From NCBI RefSeq assembly GCF_001989995.2, contig NZ_JAHGUP010000025.1, positions 145,111 to 209,110 on the forward strand: a stretch of 64,000 nucleotides of DNA. Reading direction: 5' to 3'. The notes under the pieces were generated by a model, which ran no database searches, was not told the DNA's origin, and was given only the letters and a program-made list of their open reading frames with translations. Shown in pieces: positions 34,034-46,172 of this stretch. Origin of the DNA: Vibrio anguillarum (GTDB lineage: Bacteria; Pseudomonadota; Gammaproteobacteria; Enterobacterales; Vibrionaceae). The translations under genes were made by a program, and so were the position numbers. Every line of letters begins with the position of its first letter. Position 1 is the stretch's first letter.

Positions 34034-34837
34034 ATGCATCCAATGCTAAACATTGCTATTCGCGCTGCGCGAAAAGCTGGTAACCATATTGCTAAATCAC
34101 TAGAAAATACTGAGAAAATCGAAACAACTCAGAAAGGGACTAATGACTTTGTTACTAACGTAGACAAAGAAGCAGAAACTATGATCATCGATACAATCAA
34201 AAGTTCTTACCCAGAACACAGTATCGTTGCTGAAGAAAACGGGCTTATCGACGGTAAAGATAAGGACGTTCAATGGATCATCGACCCACTGGATGGCACA
34301 ACAAACTTCGTCAAAGGTTTACCCCACTTCGCCGTTTCCATCGCGGTTCGCATTAAAGGCAAAACAGAAGTTGCTTGTGTTTATGACCCAATGCGCAATG
34401 AGCTGTTTACCGCTCAACGTGGTGCTGGTGCGCAATTAAACAACTCACGCCTTCGTGTTAAACAGTTAAAAGATCTTCAAGGCACTATTCTCGCTACTGG
34501 TTTCCCATACAAACAAAAGCAACATGCCGAATCTTTCATGAAAATCATGTCTGCACTGTTTGTTGAATGTGCTGATTTCCGTCGTACTGGTTCTCCTGCG
34601 CTTGATTTATGTTACCTAGCTTCAAACCGTGTCGATGGTTACTTTGAACTGGGTTTAAGACCTTGGAATTTAGCCGCTGGCGAGCTGATCGCTCGTGAAG
34701 CAGGCGTTATTCTTACCGATTTCTCTGGCGGTACTGAATACATGAAATCGGGCAACATTGTAGGTTCAAGTGCCCGTGGTGTTAAAGCGATTCTGAAACA
34801 CATTCGTGATAACGGTAACAGCGCTATTCTTAAATAG
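34034..34837 (+). CDS. suhB: SuhB, inositol-1-monophosphatase family, with Asn in motif 2
   Basis: 267-aa member of the Mg2+-dependent inositol monophosphatase family. In E. coli SuhB also binds NusA and RNA polymerase in rRNA transcription antitermination, a role independent of phosphatase activity. Motif 1 IDPLDGTTNF with metal-binding Asp84 and Asp87 is intact, as is Glu67. In motif 2 the normal PWDxAAG reads PWNLAAG: residue 212 is Asn (codon AAT at 34667-34669) where E. coli has Asp. That Asp is a metal ligand and catalytic residue in the family, so phosphatase activity may be reduced or lost. A TATACT -10 lies at 33985. Divergent from trmJ; strong terminator at 34876. Confidence 0.95.
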   Translation: MHPMLNIAIRAARKAGNHIAKSLENTEKIETTQKGTNDFVTNVDKEAETMIIDTIKSSYPEHSIVAEENGLIDGKDKDVQWIIDPLDGTTNFVKGLPHFAVSIAVRIKGKTEVACVYDPMRNELFTAQRGAGAQLNNSRLRVKQLKDLQGTILATGFPYKQKQHAESFMKIMSALFVECADFRRTGSPALDLCYLASNRVDGYFELGLRPWNLAAGELIAREAGVILTDFSGGTEYMKSGNIVGSSARGVKAILKHIRDNGNSAILK

Positions 34838-34875
34838 GTTGCACTAAATACCATCAACACCGTCAAAATTGATTC

Positions 34876-34907
34876 AAGCCTCGTATAGCAATATACGAGG
34901 CTTTTTT
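34876..34907 (+). terminator. suhB terminator
   Basis: Perfect 12-bp stem AAGCCTCGTATA / TATACGAGGCTT with a 4-nt loop, running into TTTTT. Confidence 0.93.
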
Positions 34908-34963
34908 AGTTTCGTTTTATACTTTGCTACTTAGAGTGACCGCGGTGTGGGATGGGGTAGAAA

Positions 34964-34989
34964 AAAGCCGCAGAATATTCTGCGGCTTT
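34964..34989 (-). terminator. secF terminator
   Basis: Palindrome AAAGCCGCAGAA / TTCTGCGGCTTT with a minimal AT loop, followed on the minus strand by TTT. It starts 26 nt after the secF stop and ends the yajC-secD-secF unit. Confidence 0.9.
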
Positions 34990-35014
34990 GGCTATTTAAG
35001 AAACTTTCAGGCTG

Positions 35015-35962
35015 CTAAGGAAGTTCGTCGAACTCCGCACCCTCTTTTTCCACTTGAGGTGGAAGTAGGTGCTCACGGGTAATTCCTAATTTCAATGCCA
35101 ACGCTGATGCGACATAGATAGATGAATAAGTACCCACGGTGATACCGAGCAGTAAAGCGGTGGCAAAACCATGTATGTTCGCCCCACCTTGCACAAAGAG
35201 TGCGATCACCACCAGCAAGGTGGTTCCCGATGTAATCAAAGTCCGGCTCAAGGTTTGGGTAATTGAGCTGTTCATGATCTCGGCTGAATCACCTTTACGC
35301 AATTTACGGAAGTTTTCACGGATACGGTCAAATACCACAATCGTATCGTTGAGCGAGTAACCGACAACGGTCAGTAAAGCGGCAACAATCGTTAAATCAA
35401 CCTCAATTTGCATGATAGAGAAGATGCCAAGCGTGATGATCACATCGTGTGCAAGTGACATCACCGCGCCCGCAGCGAGCCGCCATTCAAAACGAACAGA
35501 GACATAAAGCAAAATACAGATGAGCGAAGCCAAAATTGCTAAGCCTCCGGCTTCAGCTAATTCATCGCCCACATTCGGGCCAACGAACTCAATGCGACGC
35601 ATCTCGACACTTTTTCCTGTCCCCTCTTTAATAGCAGAAAGAATTTGGTTGCCTAACGTCTCGCCAACCATGTCAGCACGTGGACGAAGACGAACCATCA
35701 CTTCGCGCGCGGAACCGAAATTCTGCACCGTCGCATCGCCAAACCCTTTCGCTTCCAAAGCACTGCGGATATCTTCAAGATTAGCTGGGTGTTCAAACCC
35801 AACTTCAATCAAAGTACCGCCGGTGAAGTCCAGTCCCCAGTTCAACCACTTGGTTGATAAAGTGAAAATAGACGCACCAATCATTAAAAGAGAGAATAAA
35901 AACGCAAATTTAGACCAACGCATAAAGTCGATCGTTTTATCTGCTTTTAGAATCTGAAACAT
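35015..35962 (-). CDS. secF: Protein translocase subunit SecF
   Basis: 315-aa RND-type inner-membrane protein that with SecD uses the proton gradient to complete preprotein export. Six membrane helices; a first periplasmic domain after helix 1 begins at WLNWGLDFTGGTLIEVGF; TM4 carries the motif GYSLNDTIVVFDRIREN. ATG start, 14 nt after secD. Confidence 0.98.
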   Translation of the reverse strand: MFQILKADKTIDFMRWSKFAFLFSLLMIGASIFTLSTKWLNWGLDFTGGTLIEVGFEHPANLEDIRSALEAKGFGDATVQNFGSAREVMVRLRPRADMVGETLGNQILSAIKEGTGKSVEMRRIEFVGPNVGDELAEAGGLAILASLICILLYVSVRFEWRLAAGAVMSLAHDVIITLGIFSIMQIEVDLTIVAALLTVVGYSLNDTIVVFDRIRENFRKLRKGDSAEIMNSSITQTLSRTLITSGTTLLVVIALFVQGGANIHGFATALLLGITVGTYSSIYVASALALKLGITREHLLPPQVEKEGAEFDELP

Positions 35963-35976
35963 AGTAATTCCTAGCC

Positions 35977-37833
35977 TTAGATCGACAATTTTTTAATGCG
36001 TTTACCACCATATAACAGGTTCACAATACAGCGAGTCCCGATAATAGCGGTAAACATTGAGGTTAAAATACCGATAGAAAGTGTGACGGCAAACCCTTTG
36101 ATGGCTCCAGTACCCACAGCAAATAGAATGATTGCCGTAATCAACGTAGTGATGTTGGCATCAGCAATGGTACTGAACGCGTTAGCATAGCCTTGGTGGA
36201 TAGCTTGTTGTGGGTTTCGTCCATCACGGAGCTCTTCACGAATACGCTCGAAGATCAGAACGTTAGCATCCACGGCCATACCAACCGTCAATACGATACC
36301 CGCAATACCCGGCAAGGTCATTGTCGCCCCTGGGATCATCGACATCACACCAATAATGAGCACAAGGTTCGCCATCAATGCAATATTGGCAATCAAGCCA
36401 AAACCACGGTAGTAAAGCAGCGTAAAGAGCATCACCGCAACCATACCCCAGATGCAGGCTTGAATGCCCATATCGATATTTTGCTGCCCCATTGATGGAC
36501 CAATGGTACGCTCTTCAACAATAGAGATTGGCGCAATTAACGCACCTGCACGCAGTAAAAGTGCAAGGTTTTGAGCTTCTGCAGCAGAGTCAATTCCCGT
36601 GATACGGAAGTTACGCCCAAGAGCCGACTGAATCGTTGCTTGGTTGATCACTTCTTCATGCTTATCGAGAATCACTTTGCCATCAGGTGTCCGACGGCCG
36701 CTGTCTTTGTACTCTGCAAATACCGTTGCCATAAGCTTGCCAATGTTCTTTTTAGAGAACGCCGACATCTTATTTCCGCCTTCGCTATCTAACGAAATGT
36801 TCACTTGCGGGCGACCATATTCATCCATGCTAGAGCTGGCATCCGTGATACTTTGACCACCTAGAATCACGCGTTTTTTCAAGACAACCGGGCGACCATT
36901 ACGATCAGATTTGATTTCACTCCCAGCAGGAGCACGACCAGAAGCCGCGGCGGCTAAATCAGCCTTGTCATCAACTTCACGAAACTCAAGAGTCGCGGTT
37001 GCGCCAAGAATCTCTTTAGCACGAGCAGTATCTTGAACCCCCGGTAACTCAACCACAATGCGGCTGGCACCTTGACGCTGCACTAAGGGTTCAGCGACCC
37101 CTAATTCGTTAACACGGTTACGCAAAATCGTGATGTTCTGCTCAACGGCGTAATTTCGAACTTCCTGCAAACGCTGCTCAGTAAATTGAGCAATCAGCGC
37201 AAAGCGACCGTCAGCCTTAGACGTAGTAAAAGTCATATCAGGATGTTTCGACGTTAATGCTTGCTGTGCTTGCTCTAATTGCTCATCGTCACGCAAAGTG
37301 ACTTCCACTCGGTCGTTGCCCACAGAGCGAATGGCGCGATAGCGAATTTTGTCATCACGCAGTTCGCTGCGAAACGCTTCTTCTTGCTGGCCAATCAATT
37401 TTTCCATCGCAGCGTCCATATCCACTTCCATTAAGAAGTGAACACCACCACGCAGATCAAGGCCAAGCTTCATCGGTGCCGCGCCAATCGATTCCAACCA
37501 AGAAGGCGTTGAAGGAGCAAGGTTAAGTGCAACAATTGTATCTTTGCCTAACGCTTCACTCACCACATCACGCGCACTGATTTGAGTATCGGTATCGTTA
37601 AATCGAACAAGAATTGATCCATTCTCTAGAGCAATGGATTTATGAGAAAGGCTCTCTTTATCAAGAGCTTTGGTGACAGCATCCAGCGTTGACATATCAA
37701 CAGAGGCGCCACGCGCCCCTGTAATTTGAATTGCCGGATCTTCACCGTAAATATTTGGAAGTGCATATAAAGCAGAGAGAGTGATGGCGAACACCACTAA
37801 CAAATACTTCCATAACGGATAACGGTTTAGCAC
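35977..37833 (-). CDS. secD: Protein translocase subunit SecD
   Basis: 618 aa. One N-terminal helix, a large periplasmic region with P1 head and base (including [18 protein letters not shown]), then five helices with the proton-relay motif [21 protein letters not shown] start at 37833, supported by AAGGA 8 nt upstream. Between yajC and secF in the standard operon. Confidence 0.98.
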   Translation of the reverse strand: MLNRYPLWKYLLVVFAITLSALYALPNIYGEDPAIQITGARGASVDMSTLDAVTKALDKESLSHKSIALENGSILVRFNDTDTQISARDVVSEALGKDTIVALNLAPSTPSWLESIGAAPMKLGLDLRGGVHFLMEVDMDAAMEKLIGQQEEAFRSELRDDKIRYRAIRSVGNDRVEVTLRDDEQLEQAQQALTSKHPDMTFTTSKADGRFALIAQFTEQRLQEVRNYAVEQNITILRNRVNELGVAEPLVQRQGASRIVVELPGVQDTARAKEILGATATLEFREVDDKADLAAAASGRAPAGSEIKSDRNGRPVVLKKRVILGGQSITDASSSMDEYGRPQVNISLDSEGGNKMSAFSKKNIGKLMATVFAEYKDSGRRTPDGKVILDKHEEVINQATIQSALGRNFRITGIDSAAEAQNLALLLRAGALIAPISIVEERTIGPSMGQQNIDMGIQACIWGMVAVMLFTLLYYRGFGLIANIALMANLVLIIGVMSMIPGATMTLPGIAGIVLTVGMAVDANVLIFERIREELRDGRNPQQAIHQGYANAFSTIADANITTLITAIILFAVGTGAIKGFAVTLSIGILTSMFTAIIGTRCIVNLLYGGKRIKKLSI

Positions 37834-37852
37834 AGCAAGGATCCTTTAGCTG

Positions 37853-38185
37853 TTATAAAGACTTAAGCGTACCTTTTGGTAGCACCGCTGTAATGAAATC
37901 TTTTTTGATCACAATTTCATTGTTCACATTCAGTTCGATAGAGATGTAATCGCTGTCTTCTGCGATTTTAGTGATTTTACCCACTAAACCGCCACTGGTT
38001 AACACTTCATCACCTTTAGTCATGGCGGCCATCAAACTTTTATGCTCTTTAACACGTTTGGCTTGTGGGCGGTAAATCATGAAGTAGAAAATAACCGCAA
38101 ACATACCAAGCATGATCAGCATTTCATAACCGCCACCTTGTGATGCACCTTCACCTGCTGCGTGTGCTACAGAAATTAAACTCAT
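37853..38185 (-). CDS. yajC: Sec translocon accessory subunit YajC
   Basis: 110-aa single-span membrane protein that associates with SecDF. Periplasmic short N-terminus, helix at about 21-40 (YEMLIMLGMFAVIFYFMIY), then the conserved RPQAKRVKEHKSLMAAM and KGDEVLTSGGLVGKI. Upstream of secD by 19 nt and downstream of tgt by about 107 nt. Confidence 0.97.
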   Translation of the reverse strand: MSLISVAHAAGEGASQGGGYEMLIMLGMFAVIFYFMIYRPQAKRVKEHKSLMAAMTKGDEVLTSGGLVGKITKIAEDSDYISIELNVNNEIVIKKDFITAVLPKGTLKSL

Positions 38186-38292
38186 TGAAAACGTCCTCTA
38201 AAATATTGTTGTGTAATGTAATTCTAATTGGGTTGCGTTGGCTTAATTTCAAGTTTATCACTTCACAAATTAAGCAAAACGCAGCAAAACCG

Positions 38293-40604
<2,312 letters not shown>

Positions 40605-40832
40605 AGTTCTTATCTTGTTCGTTTTGAGTGGATGACGTAATTTTTTTAAGCGCCGTAGTATATACGTAAACACCTTCGCTCGTCAGACCCAGATCTAAAT
40701 TTAATGTAATTAAACATGAAAATGGCACCCAATCTTTACGCATCAATCAAAGTAAAAATAGCGGGAGCTCTCAGATATTTTGCGCAGAAAAAACTATAGT
40801 TGAATCAGGTCAATAATAAAAAGGAGCTCGTT

Positions 40833-41279
40833 ATGATCAAAATTGAAGACATGATGACTCGCAACCCCCATACCCTGTTGCGTACACACACGTTAGCCGA
40901 TGCTAAGCACACTATGGAAGCGTTGGATATTCGCCATATCCCTATCGTCGATCCACACAAAAAACTACTCGGTATCATTACTCATCGAGATATTCTTGCC
41001 GCGCAGGAGTCGAGCTTAAAAAACATCCCTGAAGATCAATCATATACACTGACAACGCCATTATATGAGGTGATGCATACTGAAATTATGACGGTTGACC
41101 CGCGAGCGGGGTTAAAAGAGAGTGCTATCTACATGCAAAAACATAAAGTAGGCTGCTTACCCGTTGTAGATAAAAGCCAACTAGTGGGCATTATTACTGA
41201 CACGGACTTTATTGGGGTAGCCGTTACCTTACTTGAGCTACAAGAAGAGAGTGAACCGGACGAAGTCGATATTGAATAA
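40833..41279 (+). CDS. Tandem CBS-domain protein
   Basis: 148-aa soluble protein made of two CBS domains: residues 1-65 (MTRNPHTLL, ALDIRHIPIVD, LLGIITHRDIL) and 80-140 (MHTEIMTVDP, HKVGCLPVVD, LVGIITDTDFI), ending with an acidic tail. Such Bateman modules usually bind adenine nucleotides, but stand-alone members seldom have known partners. AAGGAG is 6 nt before the ATG. Convergent with aceA, near where aceK would lie in E. coli; no functional link is claimed. Confidence 0.92.
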   Translation: MIKIEDMMTRNPHTLLRTHTLADAKHTMEALDIRHIPIVDPHKKLLGIITHRDILAAQESSLKNIPEDQSYTLTTPLYEVMHTEIMTVDPRAGLKESAIYMQKHKVGCLPVVDKSQLVGIITDTDFIGVAVTLLELQEESEPDEVDIE

Positions 41280-41308
41280 CGCTCACTCCCTAATATAAGT
41301 ACCTCACA

Positions 41309-41333
41309 TAAAAAAGAGCGGCTTACGCCGCTC
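41309..41333 (-). terminator. aceA terminator
   Basis: Perfect stem GAGCGGC / GCCGCTC with loop TTAC; on the minus strand followed by a T run. Located 40 nt after the aceA stop. Confidence 0.9.
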
Positions 41334-41372
41334 AAAGGTGTTACACAGATAATGATTGGGAAGTATAGCTAA

Positions 41373-42683
41373 TTAAAATTGGTCTTCTTCGGTAGAGCCC
41401 GTTAACGCGGTTACGGAAGAGCTGCCACCTTGGATGGTATTGGTCATCCGGTCAAAGTAACCCGTTCCCACCTCTTGTTGGTGTGCAACAAAGGTATAAC
41501 CTCTTGATGCTGCTTCAAACTCTGGACGCTGAACTTTCTCAACGTAATGACGCATACCTTCGCCTTGCGCGTAAGCATGTGCTAACTCAAACATGTTGTA
41601 CCACATGTTATGAATGCCCGCTAAGGTGATGAATTGATATTTGTACCCCATGTCCGACAACTCTTGCTGGAAACGAGCAATGGTGTCTGCATCCAAGTTT
41701 TTCTCCCAGTTGAAAGAGGGAGAACAGTTATAAGCCAGCAGTTGATCTGGGTATTGCGCTAGAATTGCTTCGGCAAATTGGCGGGCTTCATCCAAATCAG
41801 GCTTAGCGGTTTCACACCACACGAGGTCAGCATACGGCGCGTAAGCGAGGCCGCGTGAAATCGCTTGCTCAATCCCAGCATTCACGCGATAGAAACCTTC
41901 TTGAGTACGCTCACCTTGGATAAAATCACGATCGTATGCGTCGCAATCCGAGGTCAGTAGATCCGCCGCGTTTGCATCAGTACGAGCAATGACCAAAGTG
42001 GTTGTCCCTGATACGTCAGCGGCCAAACGTGCCGCAATCAATTTTTGAACCGCTTCTTGAGTCGGAACCAGAACCTTGCCGCCCATGTGTCCGCATTTTT
42101 TTACTGACGCCAACTGATCTTCAAAGTGCACACCCGCCGCCCCTGCTTCAATCATCGACTTCATCAACTCGTAAGCATTGAGTACGCCACCAAAACCGGC
42201 TTCAGCATCAGCAACAATCGGTAAGAAGTAATCAATACCACCTTCATCTTCCGGTGATTTTCCGGCCGCCCACTGAATTTGATCGGCACGACGAAACGAG
42301 TTGTTGATGCGCTTGACCACCGATGGAACAGAATCGACTGGATAGAGCGATTGGTCTGGGTACATGGTGGAAGCGGTGTTGTTGTCTGCCGCTACTTGCC
42401 AGCCGGAGAGATAAATCGCCTCAATTCCCGCTTTGGCTTGTTGTACCGCTTGACCACCTGTCAATGCACCCAAACAGTTCACATAACCTTTTTTGGCACT
42501 GCCGTTAACCAGTGACCACAATTTATCAGCGCCACGTTGGGCCAAGGTGTTGGCTGGAGTGATTGAACCGCGCAGGTCAACCACTTCAGCAGCAGTATAA
42601 GTACGCTTTACATTTTTCCAGCGTGGGTTGGTTGCCCAATCTTTTTCTAGAGCTTCGATTTGTTGGCGGCGAGTTAATGTCAT
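41373..42683 (-). CDS. aceA: Isocitrate lyase
   Basis: Splits isocitrate into glyoxylate and succinate in the glyoxylate shunt; 436 aa. The catalytic cysteine is in [10 protein letters not shown], and [20 protein letters not shown] and [11 protein letters not shown] are family motifs. It lies 163 bp downstream of aceB, separated by an unusual 7-bp repeat. No aceK (isocitrate dehydrogenase kinase) follows, unlike E. coli aceBAK. Confidence 0.98.
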   Translation of the reverse strand: MTLTRRQQIEALEKDWATNPRWKNVKRTYTAAEVVDLRGSITPANTLAQRGADKLWSLVNGSAKKGYVNCLGALTGGQAVQQAKAGIEAIYLSGWQVAADNNTASTMYPDQSLYPVDSVPSVVKRINNSFRRADQIQWAAGKSPEDEGGIDYFLPIVADAEAGFGGVLNAYELMKSMIEAGAAGVHFEDQLASVKKCGHMGGKVLVPTQEAVQKLIAARLAADVSGTTTLVIARTDANAADLLTSDCDAYDRDFIQGERTQEGFYRVNAGIEQAISRGLAYAPYADLVWCETAKPDLDEARQFAEAILAQYPDQLLAYNCSPSFNWEKNLDADTIARFQQELSDMGYKYQFITLAGIHNMWYNMFELAHAYAQGEGMRHYVEKVQRPEFEAASRGYTFVAHQQEVGTGYFDRMTNTIQGGSSSVTALTGSTEEDQF

Positions 42684-42773
42684 GGTCTATCCCTCTTATT
42701 TTGATGCGCAAGCGCACTGTCATCCTTTTCTCAGCAGTACGACCTATTCTGCTTTTGAAAACAGCTTCACGTT

Positions 42774-42836
42774 ATTGGTTGTCAGTAATTGGTAATTGGT
42801 TATTGGTTATTGGTTATTGGTTATTAGATATTGGTT
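42774..42836. repeat. Exact 7-bp-period repeat between aceB and aceA
   Basis: Nine consecutive heptamers in one register: ATTGGTT, GTCAGTA, ATTGGTA, then four perfect ATTGGTT copies (42795-42822), ATTAGAT and ATTGGTT. On the mRNA strand the unit reads AACCAAT. It starts 10 nt after the aceB stop codon and ends about 90 nt before the aceA start. Confidence 0.9.
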
Positions 42837-42846
42837 TTAAATCTCA

Positions 42847-44481
42847 TCAATCTAGGTAGTCATAACCCGAAACGGTGAGAAAATGTGTCAGCTCATCGCT
42901 GGTAGTTAAGCGAGCCATCAATTGTGCCGCTTCGCTAAATCGTCCTTGTGCAAATCGCTGCGTGCCGATTTCCTGTTTCACGACTTCAATTTCTTGCGCA
43001 AGATACTGCTCAAAAAGCGCTTTGGTAACAATCTGACCGTTATCCAAGGCTTTTCCATGCTTGATCCATTGCCATATTGACGCTCGAGAAATCTCTGCGG
43101 TCGCCGCATCTTCCATCAACCCATAAATGGGGACACAGCCATTGCCGGAGATCCATGCTTCGATGTACTGAAGTGCAACTCGAATATTATGACGCATGCC
43201 ATGTTCGGTACGTTCCCCTTCACATGGGGTCAACAGCTCATTGGCATGAATCGGCGCATCAGACAGACGCGTAACATCTAATTGGTTACAACGCTCGCCA
43301 AGTACTTGGTCAAAGACCGCTTTTGCCGTATCCGCTAAACCGGGATGGGCAACCCAAGTACCGTCATGACCATTATTGGCTTCAAGTAATTTATCGTGAT
43401 GAATTTTATCGAGAACCAACTGATTTTCTTGGGGATCTTTAGCTGGAATGAACGCGGCCATACCGCCCATCGCAAATGCGCCACGCTTATGACAGGTGTA
43501 GATCAGTAAGCGTGAATAGGCGTTAAGAAACGGCTTTTCCATTGTGACAACTTGGCGATCTGGTAGCACCCGATCCGGATAATTTTTCAATGTCTTGATA
43601 TAACTGAAAATGTAATCCCAGCGGCCACAATTTAAGCCGACAATGTGTTCTTTAAGCGAGAACAATATTTCGTCCATCTCGAACACGGCGGGTAAGGTTT
43701 CAATCAATACGGTGGCTTTAATGGTGCCAGTTTCTAACCCAAAATACTCTTCGGTAAAATGGAAAACGTCACTCCACCACTTTGCTTCTTGATAGGCCTG
43801 AAGTTTTGGAAGATAAAAATAAGGGCCACTGCCTTTTTTAAGCAATGATTTATAGTTGTTGTAAAAGTAGAGTGCAAAATCAAACAGCGAACCCGGAATA
43901 CTTTGCCCTGCATATTTAATATGCTTTTCTTTAAGGTGCAGACCGCGTACCCGACAAATGAGCACCGCTGGGTTATCTTTAAGCTGGTAGCACTTACCAT
44001 TGTCAGGATTGGTATAGCTAATGGTTCCTTCAATGGCATCACGCAAATTGACTTGCCCATCCAGCACTTTATCCCATGCTGGTGACATCGAATCCTCAAA
44101 ATCCGCCATGAACACTTTGACGTTAGCATTCAATGCATTGATCACCATTTTTCGGTCGGTTGGCCCCGTAATCTCCACTCGACGATCTTGTAAATCGTGT
44201 GGGATACCGAGAATTTTCCAGCTTCCTTCGCGAATATCTTGCGTATCCTTGAGAAAATCCGGCAGTTCTCCGTTATCAATACGTGTTTGTCGCTCTTCTC
44301 GTGCATCCAGCAGCGAATCAACACGGCTTGCAAATTTAGCACACAGAGTGGACAAGAAGATTTGGGCTTCTGAAGGGAAAATAGCTTGGTGATGTGGGCC
44401 AACGGCACCAACAACCTCAAGCTTGGCTTCGTGGTGTTCTTTGCTGAGTGCTAACTCTGTTTCTGGGGTCTGTGCAAACAT
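42847..44481 (-). CDS. aceB: Malate synthase A
   Basis: Condenses glyoxylate with acetyl-CoA to malate, completing the glyoxylate shunt; 544 aa. Conserved regions include ADFEDSMSPAWDKVLDGQ (general base Asp region), CRVRGLHLKEKH, GLNCGRWDYIFSYIK and GGMAAFIP. ATG at 44481 gives MFAQTPETELALS with AGGA upstream; the earlier in-frame start lacks a ribosome site. First gene of aceBA. Confidence 0.97.
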   Translation of the reverse strand: MFAQTPETELALSKEHHEAKLEVVGAVGPHHQAIFPSEAQIFLSTLCAKFASRVDSLLDAREERQTRIDNGELPDFLKDTQDIREGSWKILGIPHDLQDRRVEITGPTDRKMVINALNANVKVFMADFEDSMSPAWDKVLDGQVNLRDAIEGTISYTNPDNGKCYQLKDNPAVLICRVRGLHLKEKHIKYAGQSIPGSLFDFALYFYNNYKSLLKKGSGPYFYLPKLQAYQEAKWWSDVFHFTEEYFGLETGTIKATVLIETLPAVFEMDEILFSLKEHIVGLNCGRWDYIFSYIKTLKNYPDRVLPDRQVVTMEKPFLNAYSRLLIYTCHKRGAFAMGGMAAFIPAKDPQENQLVLDKIHHDKLLEANNGHDGTWVAHPGLADTAKAVFDQVLGERCNQLDVTRLSDAPIHANELLTPCEGERTEHGMRHNIRVALQYIEAWISGNGCVPIYGLMEDAATAEISRASIWQWIKHGKALDNGQIVTKALFEQYLAQEIEVVKQEIGTQRFAQGRFSEAAQLMARLTTSDELTHFLTVSGYDYLD

Positions 44482-45010
44482 AACGCTCTTCCTTAAAACC
44501 ATTCCAACTACATTTGTAATTTAAAAACCACAAATTCAAATGCTCATTTTTTGCTATCCACTGACTTATCTCTACCGACACTTTCTCTCAGTCAATCCAA
44601 TATTTCAAGCCTAACCAAGCTAGACATAAGTCTTACAAAACCTTATTAAACCTTACATCAACTCATCATTCAGCAAAAGAGACAAAGTTAATGAAAGGTT
44701 AAAAACAAAGTTTTATCCCGTTTCAAACCTATGTTTGATTTCCTTGTTAAATATGAAAGTTATTACGTTATTTTATTACACAACTCAAAAAGGCAGATTT
44801 TAGTTTTAAACAGACGTTCGAAATGATGTGAGACGCAGTAAGGCTTGAATTTACGACTAACCGAGCGAGACAGATGGCTTCTTTTTAAACGCAAGAGAAA
44901 ATAGGATGTGTAAAATTGTGGCTGTAAAGATTTTTGATTTTATGAAAACTTCATCAAGAATTGTTTGTAAAATTTTACAAGTTTAAAAACACTAACAGAA
45001 TAAAAAACTG
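44482..45010. other. Intergenic region upstream of aceB
   Basis: About 530 bp, markedly AT-rich, with no supported gene on either strand. It must hold the aceB promoter. I see no clear CRP, Cra or IclR box and no strong hairpin apart from the oxyR2 terminator at its right end. Confidence 0.45.
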
Positions 45011-45038
45011 AAAAAAGCCACATTAAAAGTGACTTTTT
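45011..45038 (-). terminator. oxyR2 terminator
   Basis: On the minus strand AAAAAGTCAC / GTGGCTTTTT pairs fully with one G-U wobble around a 7-nt loop, running into TTTTTT. It lies 36 nt after the regulator stop. Confidence 0.8.
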
Positions 45039-45073
45039 GATTTTTTAGGCAAAGGAAAGAGTAAGACTAATCG

Positions 45074-45976
45074 CTAAAGTAAACCAGAAACCACATCCGC
45101 TAACTGCTTAAAAGTGTGAGTTCGCGATGAACTTGGCCGCCAGACTAAACCAATCTCTCGATACGCTTGCTGGCCAGGAGGCTCGATGACCACTAAATTT
45201 TGGTTTTCAACTAAGCCATGATTGATTGCCATTTGTGGAATGAAAGTCGTCCCTAAACCATTGGCGACCATCTGCACTAAGGTATGTAAACTGGTTGCGG
45301 TAAATGGATTAATTTTCTCTTTGGCGGTCAACTTGCAAGCCGACACAGCATGATCCGTTAAACAGTGCACATTTTCGAGCAAAAACACCGATTCATCAGG
45401 CAGGTCAGCATACTTGATTGGCACACGGATGCTATCCATTTGATGACGGCTGATCACCATTTTGAATGGATCAATCCCCACGACTCGACTCTCCATTTTG
45501 CCGATATCGACAGGCAAAGCCAAAATCAACACATCAAGCTCTCCATGACGCAGTGCAGCCAAAAGGTTCGTCGTCGTATCTTCTCGTAATAATAAGTTCA
45601 ACTTCGGAAAGCGGACATTCACTTCTTGCACTAAATCACACAGTAAAAATGGAGCAATGGTTGGAATACAACCCAGCTTAAGCTGACCTTGCATCTCATC
45701 GCCTTGGCAAACCTTGCCGAGTTCCACTAAATCTTGTCCTTTGGCAAGTAACTCTCTTCCTTGGCTAACAACCAGCTCTCCTGCTTGAGTAAACACTAAC
45801 GGAGCTTTCTTATCCTTTTCATAAAGCGGGCAACCTATTAATTCCTCTAAATTTTGGATCCCTTTACTTAGGGTAGATTGACTAACAAAACAACGTTCAG
45901 CGGCATCACTAAAGTGCCGTGTTTCGTAGAGTGTTACTAAATAGTGCAACTGCTTCAAACTGGGCCATTTATTCAT
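45074..45976 (-). CDS. oxyR2: OxyR-type LysR regulator (OxyR2)
   Basis: 300-aa LysR-family activator. N-terminal winged helix (LKQLHYLVTLYETRHFSDAA, FVSQSTLSKGI) and a C-terminal sensor domain with the redox pair Cys205 and Cys214 in HCLTDHAVSAC, the OxyR signature where a peroxide-formed disulfide switches on transcription. It is divergent from a 2-Cys peroxiredoxin gene, the arrangement known for Vibrio OxyR2 (V. cholerae VC0732 beside VC0731; V. vulnificus oxyR2-prx2). The residue two before Cys205 is Val203; E. coli OxyR has Gly there, and V. vulnificus OxyR2, as I recall, Glu. The 196-bp shared promoter region contains three CTAT half-site-like elements (46054, 46073, 46090). Confidence 0.92.
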   Translation of the reverse strand: MNKWPSLKQLHYLVTLYETRHFSDAAERCFVSQSTLSKGIQNLEELIGCPLYEKDKKAPLVFTQAGELVVSQGRELLAKGQDLVELGKVCQGDEMQGQLKLGCIPTIAPFLLCDLVQEVNVRFPKLNLLLREDTTTNLLAALRHGELDVLILALPVDIGKMESRVVGIDPFKMVISRHQMDSIRVPIKYADLPDESVFLLENVHCLTDHAVSACKLTAKEKINPFTATSLHTLVQMVANGLGTTFIPQMAINHGLVENQNLVVIEPPGQQAYREIGLVWRPSSSRTHTFKQLADVVSGLL

Positions 45977-46172
45977 CGTTCTACTACTATCTTATTTGAG
46001 TGCCGTTTCTGATTCCGTCATTAGAGCTCATCGCTTTTTTCGATGAGACTAATCTATTTATTTCGCTTTTTACTATCCTACAATCTGTACTATAGTTTGT
46101 CTCGTTCAAAAACGGACTGGACCAGTGCTCATCACTGGTTTGGAACTAAACCTTATTCTTAGGAGCAAAAAA

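Noticed and set aside
42774..42836. Heptamer repeats as a CRISPR array
   Set aside because: Units are 7 bp without spacers, and there are no cas genes nearby.
46054..46095. Defined OxyR operator in the oxyR2-peroxiredoxin promoter
   Set aside because: CTAT elements occur, but their spacing (19 and 17 bp) does not fit the full four-half-site consensus, so no site is annotated.
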